From Litsea cubeba (Eukaryota; Streptophyta; Magnoliopsida; Laurales; Lauraceae), in NCBI GenBank assembly GCA_012931725.1, contig CM022949.1, positions 44,769,457 through 44,833,456 of the forward strand: a stretch of DNA of 64,000 nt, given 5' to 3'. Shown piece after piece: positions 54,872-64,000 of the stretch. Below the pieces are notes generated by a model. That model was given only the letters and a program-made list of their open reading frames with translations. It did not search any database and was not told the DNA's origin. Positions within the stretch are counted from its first letter, which is position 1; each line of letters starts with the position of its first letter. A program made the position numbers and the translations under genes.

Positions 54872-57800
54872 TTAGAAATAACATTTCTTCAAGTGGGATG
54901 CATTCCACGGTCTCGGCAGCGGCTTGCCTTCCAAGTCTTCGAGCTTGTAGGCTGACTTTCCTGCCAGTGAGACTATTCTGAACGGGCCATGCCAGTTCGG
55001 GGCTAGTTTTCCCTCGTTTGGTTCCTTGTCAGCTGGCAGGGTCTTCTTTAAAACGAGCTCTCCCACGGTAAACCTTCTTTCTTTGACATTTTGATTGTAT
55101 GCCCTGGCTAACCGCTGCTGATAGTCGGTCAGTCTCAGGGCTGCTGCTTCTCGTCGCTCGTCTGCCAGCTCCAGCTCCATTGCCAGGTTCGTCTCATTTC
55201 GGCCTTGGTCGACCAGCTCTGTCCTCAGGGTAGGAAGGCCGATTTCCAAGGGAATGACCGCCTCCATCCCGTAGGCCAGAGAGAAAGGTGTTGCCGAGGT
55301 GGACCTCCTTGGAGTTGTTCTGTATGCCCACAGCACGCTCGGAAGCTCTTCTGTCCATCTGCCCTTTGCTTTGTCCAGTCGCTTCTTCAGGCCGTCCAGG
55401 ATCACTTTGTTAGAGATTTCTGCCTGGCCATTACTCTGTGGATATGCCGGGGTGGAGTAATGGTTTCTGATGCCGTGCTCTTGGCCGAAGTCTCTGAAGG
55501 ACTTGGAATCGAACTGAGTCCCGTTATCCGAAATCAGGGTCCGGGGGATGCCGAACCTCGTAAGGATGTTTTTCCAAACGAAGTTCCTGGAGTCCCTGTC
55601 CGTGATGGAAGACAACGGTTCAGCCTCTATCCACTTTGTGAAGTAGTCCGTAGCCACTATCAGCCATCTCTTGTTCCCTGGAGCTCGGTGAAGAGGCCCC
55701 ACAATGTCCAGGCCCCATTGAGCGAAGGGCCATGGGCTGGAGAGGGGACTCAGATCCTGTGCAGGCTGATGGAGGGAGTGGGAGAACTTCTGGCATTTCT
55801 CGCATTTCCTGGCGTAGACCTGGGCGTCCTTCTGCATGTAGGGCCACCAGTAACCCTGGCTGATTGCTCTGTAGGCCAATGACCGACCTCCTATATGGCT
55901 GCCGCAGATTCCTTCGTGGATCTCATACAGGAAGTCGTCCACCTTGGTCGGGTGGACGCATTGGAGGTATGGACCTGTGAAGGACTTCCTGTAGAGTTTG
56001 CCTTCGGGAGAGAGCCAGAACCGAGCTGCCTTGAGCCTGATCTTATGGGCTTCAGTCTTGTCCTCGGGGAGCTGGTCGTCCTTCAAGTTGGCGACGATTG
56101 GATCCATCCAGCTAGGGCCGAGGTCAGCACAGAGGACAAGCCGAGATGAATGGAGCTCTAGACTTGACCTTGATACTGACCCGACCTCGATGGTCCTCTT
56201 CTTTCCTGCTTCGACAGCGGAGGCCAGGTTTGCAAGCGCATCTGCATGCGTGTTGGTATCTCGGGATATTTGCCTGACCTCGGCTTTCTGAAAATGGGAG
56301 AGCAGTTTCTTCGCAAGGGCTAAATAGGCCGCCATCCTATCGTCCCTGGCCTGGTAGTCCCCAGCGAGCTGGCTAGTTACCAGTTGAGAGTCGCTGAAGA
56401 TCTCCAGGTGCTGGGCTCCGAGGATCTGGGCGCTGTTCAACCCTGCAATCAGTGCTTCGTACTCTGCCTCATTGTTTGTCGCTTTGAAGTCCAGGGTGAA
56501 CGCCTCCTCTATGACCAGTCCCTCTGGCGATTGGAGAACTATGCCGGCGCCAGCTCTCTTGGAGGTGGACGACCCGTCGACAAAGATCTTCCATGCCGAG
56601 GTGGGAGACTGCTGGACCTCTGTTTCTACCGGCTCGTGCCCTGTGCCCCCCAGTGCCGTGCCGAGCTGGGTCGGAGCCGGGTTGGGGGAGACGAATTCCA
56701 CTATGAAGTCTGCCAGGATCTGGGCTTTGATCGCAGTTCGGGGACGGTACTGTATATCATACTGCCCCAGTTCAACTGCCCACTTTGATATGCGCCCTGA
56801 AAAGTCAGCCTTCTTGAACACTGAACGGAGTGGGTGCTCCGTGATCACCACAATGGTGTGGGATTGAAAATAATGGGAGAGCTTGCGGGAGGCGGTGACG
56901 AGAGCCAACGCAAGCTTCTCCAATAGGAGGTACCTGGTCTCGGCATCGAGCAGGGTCTTGCTCGTGTAATAGATCGGCTTTTGAACTCCCTCGTCCTCCC
57001 CGTCCTCCCTGATGAGGACGGAGCTCACTGCGTGATCCGAGACCGCAAGGTACAAATACAGAATCTCCCCCAAAGTTGGGGTGGAGAGTAAAGGTGGTGA
57101 CATTAAATAAGTTTTGAGTGCGGCCAATGCCTGGTCGCACTCAGGGGTCCACTGGAACTTCAAATTTTTCTTTAAAAGCTGAAAGAAAGGCCTGCACTTA
57201 TCTGATGACCGGCTGATGAAGCGATTGAGTGCGGCGGCCATTCCTGTGAGCCTCTGAACTTCCTTCGTGGTAGAGGGACTCTGGATGCCCTGGATGGCAG
57301 TGATCTGGTCCGGATTGGCCTCTATCCCCCTCCGCGTTACCAAGCTGCCGAGGAACTTGCCAGAGGCTACGCCGAAGGCGCACTTGGAAGCGTTTAGCTT
57401 GAGCTTGTACGCGCGAAGGATGTCGAAGACTTGGCCGAGATCCGCCAGATGGTCGCTGGAGCGCACAGATTTGACGACCATGTCGTCGATGTACACCTCT
57501 ACCGATCGGCCGAGCTGGGCCTGGAACATTTTTGTGACGAGGCGCTGATAGGTCGCCCCCGCGTTCTTCAGCCCGAAGGGCATCACCTTATAGCAGTAAG
57601 TGCCGCGGGGGGTGATGAATGATGTTTTCTCCTCGTCAGGCTCGTAGAGCGGGATCTGATGATAGCCTCGGTAGGCGTCAAGGAAGCTCATTCGGTCGTG
57701 GCCAGCGGTGGCGTCGATCAGTTGGTCAATCTTTGGGAGGGGAAAACTGTCCTTAGGGCAAGCCCTGTTCAAGTCGGTGAAGTCCACGCACACCCTCCAC

Positions 57801-60630
57801 TTCCCAGTTTTCTTCTTGACCACCACCGTGTTGGCCAGCCATACCGGGTACTGGACTTCCCGGATGGCTCCTGCTTTTAGCAGGTTGTCGATCTCTTCGA
57901 CGACCGCATCTGTCTGCTGCAGCCCGGTCCTTCGGGCCCTCTGCACTACCGGCTTGTGGTCGGGGTTGACATTGAGCTTGTGGCACATGACCTCAGGGTC
58001 GACCCCAGGCATTTCGCTTGGGCTCCAAGCGAAGACGTCCACATTCTGTATCAAGAACCGAGAGAGTTCGGCCCTTTCTTCGTCTGACAGCTGGGTGCCA
58101 ATCAGGAAGAACCGGTCTGGGTCTGCCGGGTCTAGCCTGACCTCGGCCAGGTCCTCGATGCTCTTCTTCTCAGGGTCCCGGCCGATCTCATCGAGGCCTT
58201 TCTCGAACTCGGCCAGGTTGACGCGCTCTGGCTCCTTCACTGCTGGGACTGCGGCCAGCATGCACTGCCTGGCCTGCTGCTGGTCTCCCTCCACTGTGAT
58301 TACTTCCATCTTGCCCTCCTTGTTCTCATGGACGAACTTCAGCTTTTGGTGGAGGAAAGAAGGAACTGCCTCCAGCTTGTGGAGCCACGTTCTACCCAGA
58401 ATGACATTGTAGGGAGAAGGGGCGTCCACAACCAGGAAGTCGGCCAGCACGGAGGCTCCGCCAATTCGGGTTTCCAAGGTGATCCTACCCTTGGGAAAGA
58501 CTGGCGTGGCGGATAACCCTAGCAAGGGTGCTCGGACCTCCGTGAGGTCTGCTTCGGAGAGTTTCATCCTTTTGAAGTAGTCGTAGTAGAGGACCTCGGA
58601 GGAGCTGCCGGAGTCGACGAGGATCCTCTTCACGGTGAAGTCTCTCAGCTTCATGGTGAGGAGCAGGGGGTCGTTGTGAGGGACCTGGATTCCCTCTAGA
58701 TCTCGATCCGAGAACGAGATGGCGGGTCGGTCGCGGCGGGCTCTCTTGGATGCTGGAGCGAGTTCGGCTTTCATTATTTCTTTCCCGTGCGAAGCCCGCC
58801 TGGCTTTGGCACGGGCCTGAGAGCTTCCCCGGGACGAGGAAGCGGGAGCTGAGGACGCCAGATGGATCACGTTGATGATCTTCTCTGAGTCCTCGCTGTC
58901 TGGAGCCGGGGCCGTGCTCTGGTGAATTCGGCCCTCGCTGCCGCCGGCATCACCTGCCTTGATGAACTCTGGGATGTGGCCTTCTTCGGCCAGCTTCTCT
59001 AGATACTCCTGCAAAGTCCTGCAGTCTTCGGTCTTGTGCCCGTTGCCCCTATGGAAGGAGCAGTAGAGCTTGCTTCGGGGGCCTTCGGTGGGTTCATTCT
59101 TCATGGGCTGAGGATACTTGAAGAACGGCTTGGACCTGATCTTGGTCAGGATGCAGTAGATCGGCTCCTTGAAGACGACGTTGACGCTCTGACTGGCGCT
59201 GGAGGGAGGTCTGGGCTTCCAAGTGCCCCCAGACCTGGACGACGAAGGCTTCGCCGAACTGGAGACCCAGGCCCGCTTGGGCTCCTTCTTCTGGGAGGGC
59301 CTCCCGCCTCTCTGCCGAGGTTGGCCACTCTTCTGTTCGGGCTCCGGATGCCCGTCCTGATCCCTGGCCCGGATCTCGTCTTCCTCCCGGGCGATGAAGC
59401 GCTTCACCCGGGACATCAACTCTGGCATGGATTCTGGGGAGTCCCCGGCCAAGTCTTTTCGCAAGTCGTTGCCGGGGATCAAGGCATGCTGGAAGGCGTA
59501 GATGGCTATCCCCTCCCTCGCGCCTTCGATCTGGCTGTGGACCGCCCAGAATCGCTGGGCGAACTTGGCGAGGGTTTCGCCCTGCTTCATTCTCAAGGCG
59601 AGGAGGTCCCCTTCCTTCTTGGGGACGACGGTGTAGGCTTGGAACTTCTTCAGGAAGGAGAGCTGGAGCTCCTTCCAACTGGAAACCGACTGCTCCGGGA
59701 GAGAGCAGAACCACTTCAGGGGGAGGTCACCCAAACTGGAGGAGAAGATTTTGCAGTTTAGGTGACCCTCGTTCCCCAGATGGACATCTTTTGGGAGAAG
59801 TGTCGGAGGTGTGCAGATGGGTCGGACAGTCCGTCATAGGGGACGAACCGCGGGACGGAGAACTTTCTGGGCAAGGGGGTGCGCTCGATCTCTTTTGTGA
59901 AGGGCGAGCCCCCCAGGTCAGTGTGACCACAGATCTGCTTCTGGTCCCGCATGTCCAAGTTGTGCTGGAGAGCCAATCTGACACGTTTGTCAAATCGCTC
60001 TTGCTCATCGTCCTTCTCTGGAGTCTGAGCTCTGGGCTTTCGCTTGGGATGGCTCGGGCTACGACGGCTATGAGTTCGGCCGTCGCGGCTATGGTGATTT
60101 CGGCTGTTGCTCGAGCCTTCGTCACGGATCTGGCTCCGTTTCTGGTCCAGATGATTTCTGAGGTCCTCGCGGGGAGGCTGGGCTGCCTTGCTGGGGGCGT
60201 CCCTCTTTTTCCCTTGAGGCTCAGAGACTTGCCTCAAGGAGGCAGTTTGCGCTGCCCTCAGCTGCTGCTGGAGCTCGCGAATCATCTGCTCTTGCTTCTG
60301 GAGGAGAGCAGCTTGGGCTTCAAGAACCCCCCCAGTGGCAGGGGGTTGAGCGTGGCGCGTTTCTCCTACGGCCACGGCTTTATCTTTGCGGGGACGCTCG
60401 CGCCAGTGCTCGTCGCGTCGGGGTGGCACGGTTCCGTCCGCTGAGAGCGAGGCCTCGACTCCCTCTTGGAAGGGGATCTCGACAAAGAGTTGGGAGCCGA
60501 GGCGGCCCTCGCCTGCGGATGTGCCTTGGACCGTTCGGGACCGTCCCTGAGGAGGGACGTCCGTCGACGGTGCTAGCCGCTCGAGGACTGCCCTCGAGGA
60601 TTCTCCGCCCTTCCTGGCTTTCGGAGGCAT
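54872..60630 (-). CDS. gag-pol: gag-pol polyprotein of the Tat-type element, one frameshift in gag
   Basis: Gag starts at ATG 60630 (MPPKARKGGESS) with a coiled-coil, Arg/Ser-rich front. A single missing base in the C run at 59774-59777 breaks the frame after KMSIWG. Past it one open frame runs to 54872. In the 1620 residues counted from Met 59734 there are: zinc-like CSFHRGNGHKTEDC (225-238); protease VDSGSSSEV (373-381); RT (about 625-800) with VEVYIDDMVV, catalytic YIDD at 748-751; first RNase H (about 870-1010) with some unusual active-site residues; archaeal-like RNase H (1047-1175) with FVDGSS and EIFSDSQL; integrase with H1273, H1280, C1311, C1314 and D1343, D1403, E1439 (D,D-35-E). 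No other stop occurs, so repair of one base would suffice for a full frame. Confidence 0.93.
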
Positions 60631-60690
60631 GGCTTCTGAGAGGTTGAGGTTAAGAAGGTTGGGAAGGTTTTGAGAGGTTGGGATATTACT

Positions 60691-60709
60691 TTCCCACAGA
60701 CGGCGCCAA
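60691..60709 (-). other. Primer binding site of the Tat-type element
   Basis: TTGGCGCCGTCTGTGGGAA on the minus strand, one base inside the 5' LTR (60711). This site type is common in Tat/Retand-like elements. The cognate tRNA is not assigned here. Confidence 0.85.
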
Positions 60710-60710
60710 T

Positions 60711-61637
60711 TGTAGGTGCAGGAAATAATGACCCACAATAAGGAGGTGCCTTATAGGACTTATCCGAGAAGATGGTGATGACTGGGTGCCGTCCGGAAGC
60801 CTGAAAGGGAAGAGCAAACGGTCAGAGGACCCTGGCCTGGGTGGCGCAAGGCTCTCCGATGCCAAAGTCAGTATGGGAACAATGGAAGGAGAGGGGGAAG
60901 AGAGACAGAGTAACGGCTCTGTGTATGAAAAATGGCGTACCTTAGATGGTGGTTTGAGCCACTATTTATAGAGTTTGGAACGTATCTTTGGGAGATATTG
61001 TGGTGTGGGTCCCGTGATTCGACTGGGAAGTCACGATCAGCCCACATTGCATTAATTGCGGTCCAATCCAGCCCACTCTGCATTAAATGCCCGTCGGGTC
61101 AGCCCACATCGCATTTAATGCACGTCTTGTTGGGCCAGATCGTGTTGGGCGCCTTTGGCGGTAGGGGTACCAGCGGATCTGCCCTCGGGCCCTGCCCTGA
61201 TGTGGCCTCAGCCGCTGGATGCCGCCCTGTCAGGGATCTGGCGAAGATTGTGAGCGGCTGGATGTCGCATCTGTCCCACTAGCTCGCGCCCCTATTCTTC
61301 CACGTGCCTGATGACGTGGGGGATGAGGGGCGCAAGTGAAGGTTCTCTCTTGCTTCGGCTTCTGTCCCGGCCTCTTCAGCCGAGGTGGAGTTTTCTGCCG
61401 AGATGGCATCCGGGGTGGCCCAGCCGAGGTGGAGCTCCTTGCCGAGATGACGCCCGAGGTGGGCCAGTTCGGCGCTAAGGGCCCGGAGTTGCCTGACTTC
61501 GGCCGGACCTCCTGTCTTGGTAGCCGGGGTGAGCTTGGTGCCACGTGGATGGCACGAGGATGGCACGTGAGAGTGCTTAGCCTCATCTGATGGCTGCGAT
61601 TAACTTAATCCTGTGGTTCTGGAAATCTCCCCACACA
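60711..61637 (-). repeat. 5' LTR of the Tat-type element (right end in the window)
   Basis: 927 bp, same ends as the left LTR, about 99% identical by eye. The minus-strand TATAAATAG at 60962-60970 is the likely promoter for gag-pol. Confidence 0.96.
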
Positions 61638-61642
61638 GGTTC

Positions 61643-62420
61643 AAAATGTGATTATAATTTAAATAGATAAGTGTTCAAGATGTGTTAATTTTGAGTACCA
61701 GACTTGAGAGGATATAGATTATAGGCCCAATAAAAAAAAATGAAAAAGAAGGAGGAGGAGGAGAAGGAGAAGCGGTGCATACATAGCTCCACAAGGGAAG
61801 AAATATAAAGAAATAAATTATTAAAAATGGTGGAGTTTATGAAAGAAAGAAACACTAAAAAAAAAAAACACATTTGGACCACATTTTCATATTAACGATG
61901 GATTACAAGATGCAAAAAAAAAAAAGGGCCAATTTATCGTGCTCACATATTTTATGCTTTGCTCTTATGTGTGAAAGGAGGAAAGTTCAAATTGATCTTC
62001 TTTAAAAAGAATCTTTATAATTTATATGACGGTCGTTTCGGGAATCTTATTCACTTTTCTTTACATGTATTTAAGTAGGTTCTGGCATTGCAAAATATCA
62101 AATATTACACAAACGAACTCGATCTTAGATAAAATAAATAAATAAAGATAAATGTATGATAAAGTTCTGAGCAAGTATTACAGTGAAGACAGAGAGAAAA
62201 TTAACTCTCGAAAAAAAGGTAAAGAAAATAAGAGTTTTAGGGCGAAAAGGCTGGTTTGGTGTGAGTTTGGCTAAAGTGACCTTTTTGGTGCAATAGCCAC
62301 CAACAGTGTTTTTTTATTTTTTGGTAAAATCCACCTTATTTTATTTATATACTAGCATGATGTTCATCACTTTTTTTAAAGCAAATGGAAGTATTGTTTA
62401 AAATATATAAGAGCACCAAA
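61643..62420. other. Spacer, no gene seen
   Basis: A/T-rich with A runs and a GGAGGA purine tract near 61750. Nothing recognised. Confidence 0.5.
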
Positions 62421-62429
62421 TTTGTAATA

Positions 62430-63980
62430 GAGGATTTTATCGGAAAAAACACTTAATCCGGACGTGTTACGCAATCAAACACTTTGGCAAGTGGGGCACC
62501 AATTAGAGCAATTGAGTCCGATTTTAATTTATTTTTACCAAAAGAGCACATCGTCTGCGCCGACCTTATTTACACTGAATAAGGTCGGCGATAACCCTAT
62601 CCATGACTCATATTAGGGATTATATCCCTGTTTTTGCTCATTCTTCTCTTCTTTGGCCCCTCATAATGTAAGATGATGGGAACCATTTCATGTTAGAGAA
62701 GTATGTAGTTAATCATCCTCCCTTTTACCTAATGTGTGGAATGGGTAAACCTTTTGTGAAATGGTCACCTCCAAAGTACACTCTTTACATATGTTGGTAA
62801 CCAAAATATAGGATCATACCTACATCAGTACTATCGTTGGTAGGCCTCTAACAGGGCCAGCCTCCTTGGTTGGGTAACCGAAAATTAAAAAAAAAGAAAA
62901 CAATGCAACACAACTTGCACACTGAAGAATTATTTGTCAATGATCTATGGAGTTGGATTCTGCCACATTGCATTGTGAGGCAGGCTAGTGCATGTGCACT
63001 TGTGGATTACTTTCATTTTTTTGGCATACCAGATTTGGAGGGTCTTATCCATCCAACCTTTCATTATGCTATTTTACTTTTTCAGTGAAAGAAAACCATT
63101 GGAGTGTCTTAACCACCTCTTTGCAGCCACCATCTTGAACCTTTGATCACAAGGTAATCTTTGAGGAAATGACCATGGAGATCAAGGATGCGACTATTCA
63201 TCGCTTTGCAGTCTGGATTGGATAGTTAGCACCGCCAGATGAAGTAAAACACACAGTATAAACTAGAAAGACGACCGCCCCACTACCCCATATTCGGCGG
63301 ATAGAGATGGATGCCATGTGAGCCAACCAAATGACAGATAGTTCCCCATTTCTAACGGGCGACTTCATCTTCTCCACATGATCTCCCATGGCTTCATTGG
63401 TAATGTAAAATTGTGTTTACAAATTACGGAAACAACTCTGGTTGATAGTTTCCCCTCAATCCCTCCTCAACCTCGGACCAACCGCATCAACCAATCCCTT
63501 CCTTCCCCTCCACCCTTCCACGTGGCATCATCTCCAAAACCCCACTTTAAAAACTCCACCTTCCTCTTTCCCTCTCACTCTTCCTCTCAAAATGCTGTTC
63601 CTTTCCTGGCTGTCATCCACCAGCGGATCGTCCGACACAACTGTTGCAATACCCGAAACCCGAAACAACATCTCATCCTCCGACACGAGAACCGCTTCCG
63701 AGATCCCAAGCACCAGTAGCAGTAGCCTCAGTTTTTGCCCATTCGGATGGGCCAAAGAAAGAGAAGAATGAGCAAAAACAGGGATATGAGCCCTAAAATG
63801 GATTGTAGACGGGGCGATCACCGACCTTATTCAGTGTAAATAAGGCCAGCGTCGACGATGTATTCTTTTGTTAAAAAATAAATAAAAATTGGGCACAATT
63901 GCTTTAATTGGCGCCACACTTGTTAAAGTGTTTGATTGCGTAACACGTACGGATTAATTGTTTTTTCTGATAAAATCCTC
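62430..63980. mobile_element. Mutator-like element with about 240-bp inverted ends, non-autonomous
   Basis: Left end GAGGATTTTATCGGAAAAAA and the reverse complement of the right end GAGGATTTTATCAGAAAAAA continue as inverted repeats to about 62665 and 63738. They are flanked by an exact 9-bp duplication, TTTGTAATA (62421-62429 and 63981-63989). G-initial ends and 9-bp duplication are Mutator traits. No transposase. The interior has two minus-strand frames of 60-97 codons that I do not recognise, possibly captured host sequence. Confidence 0.9.
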
Positions 63981-64000
63981 TTTGTAATATATAGTAATTA

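Larger units (their letters stand above)
48984..61637 (-). mobile_element. Tat-lineage Ty3/gypsy retrotransposon, young and nearly intact
   Basis: Two 927-bp LTRs differ at about seven positions by eye and are flanked by GGTTC (48979-48983 and 61638-61642), a perfect 5-bp duplication. On the minus strand the order is LTR, primer site (TTGGCGCCGTCTGTGGGAA), gag-pol, tandem repeats, polypurine tract (plus strand ATTGCCCCCTAGC at 49911-49923), LTR. A second, archaeal-like RNase H domain between RNase H and integrase defines the Tat branch. Two plus-strand units lie between pol and the 3' LTR. GC-rich relative to its surroundings. Confidence 0.95.

Noticed and set aside
55205..60647. Plus-strand open frames across the Tat gag-pol (for example 55205-55882, 57708-58412, 59036-59761, 59791-60444)
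   Set aside because: They are reverse-strand shadows of a GC-rich continuous coding frame on the minus strand. No recognisable domain, no promoter and poly(A) arrangement like that of the real antisense units.

Overview
This is a window of a large, repeat-rich flowering-plant nuclear genome, most likely a eudicot. Nearly everything in it is transposable element. The only ordinary host gene I can support is a two-exon DUF599-type membrane-protein gene on the minus strand (30029-30861). A tandem paralogue (35986-41949) has been split by two later insertions. No rRNA, tRNA, CRISPR or organellar sequence was seen.

Layout. (1) 1-10273: decayed Athila-type Ty3 retrotransposon, its 5' LTR cut by the window edge. 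(2) 10274-19697: decayed SIRE/Maximus-type Ty1/copia element. The Athila element sits inside its 5' LTR, so the nesting order is readable. An extra ORF with its own promoter-like region lies between pol and the 3' LTR. (3) 19698-30870: segmental-duplication unit A. It carries two MITE copies, a Mutator-like element with about 0.57 kb inverted ends (21044-24478), a probable solo LTR (24854-27691), a truncated LINE (27825-29715) and the intact DUF599 gene. (4) 30871-33574: spacer with LINE RNase H relics. (5) 33575-41955: unit B. It carries a LINE tail with target-site duplication, a 213-bp Mutator-type MITE inside it, the DUF599 pseudogene, a 3.7-kb solo LTR in its second exon and a hAT-type element in its intron. 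(6) 42973-48692: decayed Ale/Retrofit-type copia element whose gag holds a 515-bp TRIM. (7) 48984-61637: young, almost intact Tat-lineage Ty3 element on the minus strand. It has two 927-bp LTRs, one frameshift in gag, and two antisense (plus-strand) transcription units between pol and its 3' LTR. (8) 62430-63980: second Mutator-like element.

Target-site duplications readable by eye fix many of the boundaries: GGGTG, GTTTG, AGACC, GGTTC, GGTCATTG, CAAAACTAT, TTTGTAATA, TTTGAAAA and a 16-17 bp LINE duplication. Relative order of events: units A and B duplicated first, then each gained its own insertions. The Tat element looks youngest because its LTRs differ at only about seven positions by eye.

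The two signals I find most worth a second look are these. First, the Tat element carries an antisense two-unit cassette: a spliced PF04195-like coiled-coil ORF, plus a short unit with a clear TATA box and AATAAA. Second, clusters of long perfect palindromes share the pattern CG(C/G)T-NN-A(C/G)CG with different centres in three otherwise unrelated elements (18943-19081, 22295-22552, 26677-26905).
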